NCBI GenBank assembly: GCA_022559845.1
Contig: CM040121.1
Span: 569,396,140 to 569,460,139, forward strand
Direction of reading: 5' to 3'
Source of the DNA: Amorphophallus konjac
Lineage: Eukaryota; Streptophyta; Magnoliopsida; Alismatales; Araceae
Length of the DNA stretch: 64,000 nucleotides
Shown here: positions 21,669 through 31,933 of the stretch, piece after piece
Layout: each line of letters starts with the position of its first letter
Numbering within the stretch: position 1 is the stretch's first letter
Notes under the pieces: generated by a model
What the model was told of the DNA's origin: nothing
Databases searched by the model: none
The model's input: only the letters and a program-made list of their open reading frames with translations
Made by a program: the position numbers and the translations under genes

Positions 21669-23592
21669 TGCCAGTCTAACCCGGTGTTTCCGTTTTGACT
21701 GATTCGAGTCCCGGGTGTGTGGTTCTCGAACCACGTGCCGACCTGTGGCCTGACGGATGTTGTGCACGTCGTCGGGGCCAGGTGTCGTGGTACGTTGTAG
21801 TCCCGGGTGTAGAGTTCTCGACTCGTGTCACCGTGTGTTGACGTGTGTCATCGGTTTCTCCGAAAAGTGATCCCCGAGTGGGTCCTGTGTGAGGCCTTGG
21901 GCTGCGAGCCCAGTTATCCAGTCTGGAGCTGGAGGCTTCCCTCTTTTCCTTGAGTTGGGCCACAGCTTGGTGGTGTGCAAGTTGCCTTGGGAATCGTGCT
22001 TCTGTGCTTTCCGCGTGGGCCGTGTGTGTGGCCTTAGTCCTGTGAGTTCCCTTCCCAAGGGAATGGTTTCGGCGGCTCGTGAGCTGCCTCGGTATTCGTG
22101 CTACAGTGGTTTTAGACCTAGAGCTTGGACTAGATTGACGGCCTTGTGCTGTTGCGTGCAACGGTCTTGACCCCGAGTCTTGTGACTCAAGGACCGTTGG
22201 GTGTAGGGCGTCTAGAGGACTGTCCAGAGCCCAGTGACTTAGCGTCACTTGGGTTTTCTCGACTCTCGCGCAGGGTGTGTGCGCGGCCGTGGACTGTGAG
22301 TCCCGTTTCTTCTCCGACTGTGGTCATCGTGCGACGGTGCTAGTACGTGGGATGGTCCCCGTACTTTGTCGGATGCGGACGTTGTTTTCCGTTGACTTGA
22401 GAGTCTACTCCTTCAGTGACCCTCCACTAGTCGTAGCCCACCAGTACGCGTGTGCTGGTCGCACCAGGGAGTGGTGTACGGGCTTACCCTTAGAGGCGGT
22501 TTGTGGACCGGTTGCCGTCGGGCCCCACGTCTTGCAGCCAGAGTCCGGCTGAGGGAAAAACCGGTCAGAGGACCAGACCAGGGACGCGTGGTCTGTGTGT
22601 GCACACGTGGTTGGGGGCGGTTGGACCCACGTCGACGGGCGTGACCCCAGCTAGTCACTTGTTTGTGGTTACTTGTACGGTGTTCGTGCCTTTGGTAGGA
22701 GCTACCACGTCAGGCAGTTCACTTGCGGTGCGGTGTAAGACGTCAGGGGACGCTACCGGCTGTGCTTCTAGTGGGTGGTACTCCTGTCGAGTACGGAGTG
22801 ACAGACTATCAGTTTCCGTGATTTCGACCTTCGGGTTTTCGGTCGTGTTGACCGTTGAGTTCGGTTGTTTCGCCGTGGCGCGTGTGTTGGTTTTCGCGCC
22901 AAGGGTCTAATGCTAGTGGCTTTACCGAGGTTGGGTCTTGTTGTGCGGTACCCGCGATCGGATGGTCGGGGTTGCACCTTGGACAGCGTGTCCAGGTCGG
23001 CTGTGTCCGAGGGACAGGCCTCTACGGCGTGGTTGCCGTGTGTTCTTGCTTCGGTAGGTGGTACTAGTGTGGTTCGGTAGCTTCGACTGCGTGATCGAGG
23101 TGTGCCTTCTGGTACAGTAGGAGTAGCTGTAGTGCCGAGTTTTTGACCGGCCACCGGTTTGCTGTTCCTGCTGTAGTTGTAGCTCTCCTTTCCGCTACCG
23201 CCGTTGTTTCCGGTTGGGGTTCCGCGGGATCCCTGCTGAGTCTCTGTTTTGGAGACTCATTCCCTGCTTTTCAGGTGTAGCGGTTCTTCCTCGCGGTTCG
23301 AGGGCGCGGAGCGGAGGTCCTTAGTTGCCAGCTTGCCGGGCCGAGTGTTGACTTGGCATGTGGTACGTTTTTACTGCTTTAGACTGTACTTTCTGTTGGA
23401 CTGGACTCTGTTGTAGCTGTAGCTGTTGCTGTTCTTTCTTTCAGCTTGTCGTTGGTTGTCCTGCTTTATTTCCTATTTCTTTGTGCCTCCACACTCCTTT
23501 TAGCCCTTCCGAGCCCTCCCGGCTCGTGGGCGGCGGTGCGAGTCTCGGGTTATCGGGCCTTCCCGGTAATCGGATTCTCGGGTCGTTACAGC

Positions 23593-23604
23593 TGGTATCA
23601 GAGC
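23593..23604 (+). other. LARD-1 primer-binding site
   Basis: TGGTATCAGAGC, perfect complement to the 3' end of plant initiator tRNA-Met, two bases after the 5' LTR. Confidence 0.92.
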
Positions 23605-26430
23605 GGTGGTTGTGGGCGTACTTAGGAATTCGAAACATTGCAGTGATCAGAGTCCGTAAGGTCCAGTACAGTCGGCAGCTGGCTTAGGGTTTTGTGCTTG
23701 TTTTTCGCCTTGTTTCTCGCTTGAGAGCTTGAGTGCGCTGTGCGGCACTGTGAAGGTGGTTGCTGTCCGCGACTTTTGTGCCAGCATAGGGTCTAAGGAT
23801 CGAGGTCGAGAGCCTTCTCCCTCATCGGTGGTGGCCCTGGTTGTGCTGCGTTGGGCAGAGGTTGCTAGCAGGTGTGAGCTCGCGGTGCTGCATTCGAGGA
23901 ACCTGCAGCGTGGTCAGGTGTCTGGTGCGGACTGTTCGTGGTTAAGTGGCCGTGAGCGTGCTTCGAGGGAGCTGCTGTCGGTTTTTGGTCACTCCAGCTT
24001 GAGGTTTGTCCAGCTCCTGAGGCGTTCTGATCGAGAAGTGTGCTCCGGTGAGCGGAATGTCTTCTCGGTGAGCTGCTGTTTCGTCGAGCCTGATGTTCTT
24101 GTCGCGCTCTGTGGCGTCAGAAATGACGTGTCGGTCCTGATCGTTCTGCTGATTTCGAGGCAAGATTGGGCTGTGGTGTCCCAGTAAGTCTTGCTCCTGC
24201 GCTCTTCTGTGCGGTTGGGTTGTGTTCGCCCTGGAGTTGGCTTGAGATGTGAAGGCTCCGCGGTGAGTTTCGGGACTCGAGGGTGAGCATCGGCGGTTGT
24301 CGGTTATGGCTCGTGTGGCGGCTCTTGGCATGCCGTGTTGCAGTTCGAGGAATTGCAGCGGTGGTGCATCGAGAGATGCTGTGATGGTGGTCCGACGTGA
24401 CACTCGTCGAGTGTGTCGGAGGCGCTGACCTGATGGAAGCGATGGTTTTCCTTGGTGCTGGATGGTGCTGTTTCCAGCGTGCGCGAGGTTCGAGGTCAGG
24501 TCGAGCGTGGAGTTCTTCCGTTGGTCGAAGTGCGCTGGTTTCTCCTTTGGTTGGAGAGATTGTGTTGGGTTAAGGTTTGCCGTCTTGCATTGTGTGCCCG
24601 GATTGGTTGGCCTTGTGTGCCATGAAGTCCGTGCGAGACGTGCTCCTTGTCTTGGCAAGGTGGTTGTCTGTGAGAAGTTGTGCCCATTCCCTTGTCGTGT
24701 GAGGGTGTGCTGGCGCTGTTCCGGAAGGACGAGTGCCGGTTGGGCGGTGTTTGCTTTCTCGGCTGTGCGCGCGTGGATCAGAGTGCGCAGCGGAAGCGTG
24801 GTGGGCTCGTGACCCATTGGTTCAGGATCGTAGCGTTGGTTGGTACGGGCGGATTCCTGAGTTTGCGTTGAGCATTGGAGGATTGGTTCCTCGGTGTGAA
24901 ACGTGATTTTGCCGTGCCGTTGCTCGAGGTATTATGGTTCTTGGCACTGGCAGGATGGAGTGTTGGGGAATGTGCTGGCTAGTGCGCCGCATGAGTACCC
25001 TGTTCCTGTGTTGGAAGCCGTGTCAGGCGTCGGTATTGGACCTGGATGGGGTTGTTGAGGATGTCGCCTGACGATGGTCGAGGACGTGTTGGTCAGAGTC
25101 GGTGGCTTGGTGTCCGACTTGTGTTCCCAGTCGTGTCCTCGGTTGAGATCGTGTTTTGAGGAAGTGGTCTCTGGCAGACGATGGGTCCCGGTTGGCGGCT
25201 GTGAGTGGCTGGCGAGCCTAACCGTGTGACCGACCACAGCAGCATCTGTTGGTTCTACGGTCTTGTCGGATTGTGACGGTGAGACGTATAATCGATCGGG
25301 GACCCAGAGTGCTTTGGTCGTGGTGTCGGCAACCAGGTCGCCGTGAGCACTATTCAGGTGGTGTCCCGTGGCTCTGTGGTAAGGGCGGAATCGGGATTGG
25401 CAGGTGTCCACTTGGATTGATCGAAGGATTTGATGAGACCAGACGTAAGAGTGACGCCTGTGGGCGGAGGCCTTTTTAGCGAGATTGGCGTCGGAGGGTG
25501 GTCCTTGACGGGACGTTGGTGTCGCAATGGTTATCCCTGGTTTGGTGACCAGCATGGGATGGTTCCCCTGTAAGTCTGAGTCGAGTGAGGTGATGACTGA
25601 AGACACCAGGATCTTGTCATCTGGTTTCGTCGTGCTCCCCGAGAGGGTCGAGTTGGCGCGATGATCGAGCTCGGATGCGGAGTCCGAGAGGAGTGTAGCT
25701 CGAGATGTGGCATCGGTCTATGTGTGAGTCAGCGGATGGCCTGCTGTGAATTGGATCGTGCCTGTTGGGCCGGTGGAGGTTTCCCGTTGACGTGTATTTG
25801 GCGACCAGTGGATGGTCTTTTCACAGACAGAAGATGCTGGTGGTTGTTTCTGTGATGTGCCTTTCCGGATGGGATCTGGACTTTGTCGAAGTTTGTCCTC
25901 TGATAGAGTTGGCACAGTGTTATGTTTGGCTTTTGGCTTGTCATGTGTGAGATGTTTCTTGGTGCTGAGCCGATGTTCTGGTTGCGGTCTGCTGAGATGA
26001 CTGCTTGAGCTGGTGGAGGCTCTGTATCGGTTGTCCCCTTGAGAAGGGTGTGCAACCTGTCAGCTGGTTGTGAAGCTGATGTGCGATTTGTCTGCTGACC
26101 ATTAGATGGATCAGTAGCTGTTTCTCGTGACGAGGGTTGTGTTTCCTCGGTGAGCGAGATGGTGGCAGCGGCGCCTTGATTGGTTTCAGTGGTGTCTGAG
26201 GTGATGCCGGACTGTGTCCTCGGGTATATGCCTGCTCTGTTGGCCAGTGTGCTCGGCGCGAGGAGCGAGGTGTTGTGTGTGATTGTAAGTCTAGCTGTGT
26301 CCCTTAGGATCGGTGTTTTCGTGAGAATCGAGATTTTCTGTGCTGGGGCTCTGACAGCGTGTCGGTTGGTTCAGTGTTCTTCCCCTGTGACTTTGTGTTA
26401 GGTCCTGAATTTCGAGGACGAAATTCCTTT
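23605..26430 (+). other. LARD-1 internal region, non-coding
   Basis: About 2.8 kb homologous to 45268-47894 of LARD-2 and, inverted, to the interior of LARD-3. A sense frame at 23729-24187 can be traced in the other copies, but it starts at TTG without a suitable ATG and is broken by stops in LARD-2 (near 45465) and LARD-3. An antisense frame of 291 codons (24817-23942) is not conserved as a frame. I treat the region as non-coding. Confidence 0.7.
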
Positions 26431-26442
26431 AAGGGGGGAGGG
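26431..26442 (+). other. LARD-1 polypurine tract
   Basis: AAGGGGGGAGGG ends one base before the TGTAATG start of the 3' LTR and is preceded by TTCGAGGACGAAATTCC, as in Tekay/Del-type chromoviruses. Confidence 0.9.
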
Positions 26443-26443
26443 C

Positions 26444-29400
26444 TGTAATGCCCCGGGTTTTTCGGATCCTTCTTCTCGGGTCCCGGATCTGCGTTTCTGG
26501 TATATCTGGCTCCGTTGTGTCCGAAATGATGTTTCGGACATCTTTCGTGTTCGGATCGGCGCGAGCCGGAGTTGTTTCGGAGGACCGGAGTGCGTCCGCG
26601 GCTTTTCCGCGTGTGTTTTCCGATTCCCGGTGTGTGTTTCGGTAATTCCTTCGGAACCTCGTTGCGGGTGGACCGGGCCGTTCACCTAGGCGAGTGTGGT
26701 ACCGTTGCGATCGGTGCGTTCCGAGGATCACGAGGGTGTGATTTTCTATTTTTCGAGATTTTTTCGATTTTCCGGATTTTCGTATATATTAACCCTTTCC
26801 TCTCTCCCCCTCTCATTCTCTCATTCTCACTCTCTCTCTTCTCTCACGCCCTCTTTCTCCCCTCTCTTCTCCGGCGGCCGACGGAGCGAGGTGGGGGCGA
26901 GGTGGAGGCGGCGCGGGCGAGGATGCGGGCGAGGATCGAGGCGGAGGCGGGCGCGATCCCTCGGTGGATTCCGAGATGGCGTCGTTCGCGTTCCGGGCGG
27001 TTTTCGGCGTGGATTAGTCGCTTCGGCGCACGGTTTCTTCGGTGGAGGTAGGGTGACGGAACACTGCTACGTTCTGCTCGTTTCCCCTGCCATTGTACGT
27101 CGTTCGGCGCGGAAACGGCTGTGTTTGGGTCCGTTCTAGCGAAACTGTGGTTTTGTGGGTTTCGTAGGGTCGGTCGGGAAACGGCGACGGTTTCCAGATC
27201 GGTTACTGTCAACGGATTCCTTGGGGCGAGAGCGTTCTTTTCCCCCTGATTTCGTCTCGATTGGTGGTCCCGTTGGACCGGTAGAGCTCCGAGAAGCTCG
27301 GTAACCCTTTTTGGGTAACTTCGGTAGAATCGCTCGTTTCTCGCGATTCGTGCGTCGTTTTGACTCCGGTCGGAGTCCATGTGATTGCCAGGGTGGTTGT
27401 GGTTGTATCCCCTTCGTTTCGGCACGAACGGGGCGTGGAAAGGCTACGATCGGGAGACCCCCTGGGTTTACCCGCCGTGATGGTTGGGCGGTCGAACCGG
27501 GCCCGTCCATCGCGAGGGCGGTTGCCTTTGGCCCGTTCATTTTCTCTTGGTTTTGGGGTTGTGCGGTCGCACGATAGACCGCACATTTGATGTGCGGCCA
27601 GGTGAGAACCGCATGTCTCCCCCATGGACGGTTGGTACCCAGCCGTCTGTCCTTCCGTGGGCTTGTGCGGCCAGGAGCTGACCGCATATCCCAGTTGACC
27701 CTTGGTCAACAGTTTAGTGTCGGTTGGGTTGTGCGGTTTGGTCAAAACCGTTTTGACCGGCACTGAAGTAGGTCGGTTAGGTTGTGCGGACGATCCTTGG
27801 CCGCACATCCCCTTGGGCGGTCCAGCCCTAACCGTCCATCCTCCATTTGGGGTTAGTCCGATTAGAGCCTTGTGCGGCTCCTGCCTGACCGCATGTCTTT
27901 TGAGCGGCTGTACCCTAGCCGCACATCCCTTGAGCGGCCCAGGGTGAACCGCACATGTGCCAGTCTAACCCGGTGTTTCCGTTTTGACTGATTCGAGTCC
28001 CGGGTGTGTGGTTCTCGAACCACGTGCCGACCTGTGGCCTGACGGATGTTGTGCACGTCGTCGGGGCCAGGTGTCGTGGTACGTTGTAGTCCCGGGTGTA
28101 GAGTTCTCGACTCGTGTCACCGTGTGTTGACGTGTGTCATCGGTTTCTCCGAAAAGCGATCCCCGAGTGGGTCCTGTGTGAGGCCTTGGGCTGCGAGCCC
28201 AGTTATCCAGTCTGGAGCTGGAGGCTTCCCTCTTTTCCTTGAGTTGGGCCACAGCTTGGTGGTGTGCAAGTTGCCTTGGGAATCGTGCTTCTGTGCTTTC
28301 CGCGTGGGCCGTGTGTGTGGCCTTAGTCCTGTGAGTTCCCTTCCCAAGGGAATGGTTTCGGCGGCTCGTGAGCTGCCTCGGTATTCGTGCTACAGTGGTT
28401 TTAGACCTAGAGCTTGGACTAGATTGACGGCCTTGTGCTGTTGCGTGCAACGGTCTTGACCCCGAGTCTTGTGACTCAAGGACCGTTGGGTGTAGGGCGT
28501 CTAGAGGACTGTCCAGAGCCCAGTGACTTAGCGTCACTTGGGTTTTCTCGACTCTCGCGCAGGGTGTGTGCGCGGCCGTGGACTGTGAGTCCCGTTTCTT
28601 CTCCGACTGTGGTCATCGTGCGACGGTGCTAGTACGTGGGATGGTCCCCGTACTTTGTCGGATGCGGACGTTGTTTTCCGTTGACTTGAGAGTCTACTCC
28701 TTCAGTGACCCTCCACTAGTCGTAGCCCACCAGTACGCGTGTGCTGGTCGCACCAGGGAGTAGTGTACGGGCTTACCCTTAGAGGCGGTTTGTGGACCGG
28801 TTGCCGTCGGGCCCCACGTCTTGCAGCCAGAGTCCGGCTGAGGGGAAAACCGGTCAGAGGACCAGACCAGGGACGCGTGGTCTGTGTGTGCACACGTGGT
28901 TGGGGGCGGTTGGACCCACGTCGACGGGCGTGACCCCAGCTAGTCACTTGTTTGTGGTTACTTGTACGGTGTTCGTGCCTTTGGTAGGAGCTACCACGTC
29001 AGGCAGTTCACTTGCGGTGCGGTGTAAGACGTCAGGGGACGCTACCGGCTGTGCTTCTAGTGGGTGGTACTCCTGTCGAGTACGGAGTGACAGACTATCA
29101 GTTTCCGTGATTTCGACCTTCGGGTTTTCGGTCGTGTTGACCGTTGAGTTCGGTTGTTTCGCCGTGGCGCGTGTGTTGGTTTTCGCGCCAAGGGTCTAAT
29201 GCTAGTGGCTTTACCGAGGTTGGGTCTTGTTGTGCGGTACCCGCGATCGGATGGTCGGGGTTGCACCTTGGACAGCGTGTCCAGGTCGGCTGTGTCCGAG
29301 GGACAGGCCTCTACGGCGTGGTTGCCGTGTGTTCTTGCTTCGGTAGGTGGTACTAGTGTGGTTCGGTAGCTTCGACTGCGTGATCGAGGTGTGCCTTCTG

Positions 29401-29879
29401 GTACAGTAGGAGTAGCTGTAGTGCCGAGTTTTTGACCGGCCACCGGTTTGCTGTTCCTGCTGTAGTTGTAGCTCTCCTTTCCACTACCGCCGTTGTTTCC
29501 GGTTGGGGTTCCGCGGGATCCCTGCTGAGTCTCTGTTTTGCAGACTCATTCCCTGCTTTTCAGGTGTAGCGGTTCTTCCTCGCGGTTCGAGGGCGCGGAG
29601 CGGAGGTCCTTAGTTGCCAGCTTGCCGGGCCGAGTGTTGACTTGGCATGTGGTACGTTTTTACTGCTTTAGACTGTACTTTCTGTTGGACTGGACTCTGT
29701 TGTAGCTGTAGCTGTTGCTGTTCTTTCTTTCAGCTTGTCGTTGGTTGTCCTGCTTTATTTCCTATTTCTTTGTGCCTCCACACTCCTTTTAGCCCTTCCG
29801 AGCCCTCCCGGCTCGTGGGCGGCGGTGCGAGTCTCGGGTTATCGGGCCTTCCCGGTAATCGGATTCTCGGGTCGTTACA
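26444..29879 (+). repeat. LARD-1 3' LTR
   Basis: Same length as the 5' LTR, differing at about seven positions that I could see (for example near 26935, 27095, 28157, 28763, 28843, 29483 and 29541). It carries the second hairpin array at 27560-27957. Confidence 0.93.
27560..27957 (+). repeat. Hairpin array, TGTGCGG type (LARD-1 3' LTR)
   Basis: I saw no difference from the array at 21271-21668. Confidence 0.85.
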
Positions 29880-29904
29880 GAGGAGTTGGTAGCCGGCTCT
29901 TTAT

Positions 29905-30028
29905 GACTTCCCAGTGCTTGGCCGACGGATTGTTAGGTGATGTCGGGAGACTTCTCTGCTTCACGCGACTTCCCAGGGCTTGGCCGACGGATTGTTGGGT
30001 GATGTCGGGAGACTTCTCTGCTTCACGC
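29905..30028 (+). repeat. Two tandem 62-bp units in solo LTR-2
   Basis: GACTTCCCAG(T/G)GCTTGGCC begins at 29905 and again at 29967. The two units differ at a few positions. They lie just outside the right TSD of LARD-1. Confidence 0.85.
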
Positions 30029-30667
30029 AACTCTCGGTCCATCTGTCTGCGGGAAACAGGGGGCTGAAAGCAAGATGGGACAGCTTCGGGTTAAAAATGG
30101 CGCGACATTGTGCGCGCCGGATTAACAACAAAACGAGAATGGCTTGAATAGTAAGGCGTGAATAGTGATATGAATAGTGGCATGAATAGTGATACGTGAA
30201 TAGTGATGCGCGCCGGTTTAAGGAAGCCCAAGGGGGGCGCGCCGGTTTAAGAGCGCGCCGACTTAAGTGATGGCCACGCCGATTTTGGGCCTTTTCTTAA
30301 GGTTTCGGCCGTTCATACGACCGCATATATTCCCGGAATGCTCCGGTTTTGATGCATTGCCTCCGCAGTGTTAGGTTTGAAGCCTTTGAGCCCCAGTTTA
30401 GAATTGCGAATGGTTTTTAACATATGCCGAACCCGTGTCCAAACTCTCGGGTTTTCTCTTGATTTGGGCTTCGACATAGCCGTTTGGAGAGCCGTGGCGA
30501 TGCCTTCTGCTTGAGGGACTTCCTTGTCGGGTAGTCGGCCACCAAGTGTGTTCCTGTCCTGATTGGGCGAGGTATGGGGTTTATTTGGCATCTCCGTCTT
30601 CAACCTGCTCTCGGATGCGACGACGTACATGCCGTATGATCTTCATCATCATTTTTTGACGTCCACA

Positions 30668-31933
30668 TGTACCAAACCGTATTGTTTAAAAATAGGCATG
30701 GTTCAATCCAGCGCTACTATAAACTTTGCATAAGAGATCATTTCTTTATCTTAATAGATTTTAGAAGTGACACTTTTCATGTGTGCGTGCACGCATTCAT
30801 AACCCGATGACTAAAATCGTCAAGATCACATACTGTACTTGGTTCCAACACTAAGCTTTGGGACAAAATAGTGATTTTAGATTCTTTCCATAATACAATA
30901 AAAAAAGAAAAAACTAAGTTAAGGATCGCCTCCTCCTATTTTTTAAAAAATACATATGGAAAAAAAAGTTGGGACAATAGAATTTCAAATCTCACCTTTT
31001 TTTTCTCTCTCTCTATCAACCATAATACTATTTTTTGAAAATATGCTGGGCATTGACTCAATTAAGAGAGATTATGAGGGGTTGGGATACAAATGAAAGA
31101 GTATCTCATCATTGGCGAAGTGGACACCCTCTTCTCTTACAAGGGGGAGATCAATACTCAATTCCCCCTCCCTATTATTTTTTTTACCTACCTAAAAAAA
31201 GCTTCATAATCCACAGCTCATTCATTGCATGTCAAAGATTAAAAATTTAATTCAAATGTTGATCGAACTGACTCAATAAAAAACCCAAATGCGACTCATC
31301 CTTATGCGAATAATGGACAAAGATAATACATGATAAAGGGCTTAAGATAGTTATTATTTGACTGTCACGTATGTTGCATATGCTACAACACTTTAATTTA
31401 TTTATTATGAAATCAAGTTACAAAAGCCATGGTATAGAGTTTGAGAAAGAGAGAGTGAGGCCGAGATACAGAGCTTGAGAAAGAGAAGAATATGGTCTTC
31501 ATTGGGGGCGACGAGCTTCTAGACAAAGCCTCTAAGATAGGAGAGCTTCTGAAATTGAGGGCTAAGTCAAACATCCCCAGTGACATCCCTGGACGAGCTC
31601 TATGATGCTCTTGTATAACCAGTCCCATGTCATGCCGAGAGTTGGGAGAACATGGGGCCTCAAGATGGCTGGGCCAGAGAATCCAGCGTGGCGGTTGTAG
31701 CTCGAGCGGCTAGCAGGCAGATCCTCAGGAGGATAGGGCCAAGTAGAAGGCACTGGATAGCGGTGGAGCATAGAGGCAGAGAACCTTGATTCCACTGGCT
31801 ACTGTATTGGAAGAAGAGCATGGCTGATATCCAGTGTAAGAGTTGTATCAGCATGTCGAAGATTGTCACGGAGCCTTGTCCTGGGGGACCTTTGGGTGAT
31901 TAGTCCATCTTCCATGGTTCGTGGCTGAGGTGC
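30668..31933 (+). repeat. Duplication copy B, fragment 3
   Basis: Aligned with 2087-3837 of copy A but without the 470-bp block. It starts with TGTAC (right TSD of solo LTR-2) and ends with GGTGC (31929-31933, left TSD of the Athila-like element). Confidence 0.85.
31562..31933 (-). pseudogene. Degenerate host-like reading frame, copy B (3' part)
   Basis: This is the counterpart of 3466-3837. On the minus strand one frame continues from the junction with the Athila-like element to a TAG at 31562-31564 with a single internal TAG, at the same place as one stop in copy A. The upstream part of the frame lies at 40652-40745, beyond the insertion. The copy B frame keeps a Trp-Asp-Trp-Leu sequence where copy A has a stop. 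Function unknown. Confidence 0.4.

Larger units (their letters stand above)
20155..23590 (+). repeat. LARD-1 5' LTR
   Basis: Order: U3 (about 340 bp), TATATATTAA at 20494, CT-rich leader, an open frame up to AG|GTAGGG (possible splice donor 20759-20760), the TGTGCGG hairpin array (21271-21668), regions shared with the other LARDs, then TGCTTTTCAG|G (possible acceptor, AG at 23273-23274) and the LTR end. Confidence 0.93.
20155..29879 (+). mobile_element. LARD-1: young, complete, non-coding LTR retrotransposon
   Basis: Both LTRs are exactly 3436 bp (20155-23590 and 26444-29879) and flank 2853 bp of interior. The TSD is GAGGA (20150-20154 and 29880-29884). The LTRs begin TGTAATGCCCC and end GGGTCGTTACA. 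A perfect initiator-Met primer-binding site and a polypurine tract are in place. I counted only about seven differences between the LTRs by eye, so insertion was recent. No retroviral protein motif was found on either strand, so movement needed proteins from another element. The polypurine-tract region (TTCGAGGACGAAATTCC, then AAGGGGGGAGGG) resembles plant Tekay/Del-type chromoviruses, the likely source of those proteins. Confidence 0.93.
17951..30667 (-). mobile_element. Solo LTR-2 of the same family, carrying LARD-1
   Basis: It begins TGTGGACG and ends CGTCCACA (8-bp terminal inverted repeat) between TGTAC copies (17946-17950 and 30668-30672); the empty site is 2087-2091 in copy A. Without LARD-1 and its TSD it measures about 2987 bp. 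It shares with solo LTR-1 the 16390-16580 segment in reverse orientation, the GC-rich GGCGCGCC blocks, the long G/C homopolymer and a TATA box. It has no coding domain, primer-binding site or polypurine tract of its own. Orientation is from the TATA box on the minus strand. Confidence 0.75.

Noticed and set aside
23729..24187. Sense frame of 152 codons in LARD-1 traceable in LARD-2 and LARD-3
   Set aside because: It starts at TTG, has no usable ATG, and contains stops in LARD-2 and LARD-3. Similarity of the DNA explains the similarity of the translation.
23942..24817. Antisense open frame of 291 codons in the LARD-1 interior and similar long antisense frames in LARD LTRs (for example 20847-21398, 20920-21519)
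   Set aside because: Several overlapping frames are open on both strands because of composition. They break in the other LARD copies, match no family I recognise, and are often longest where the sequence is richest in CG.
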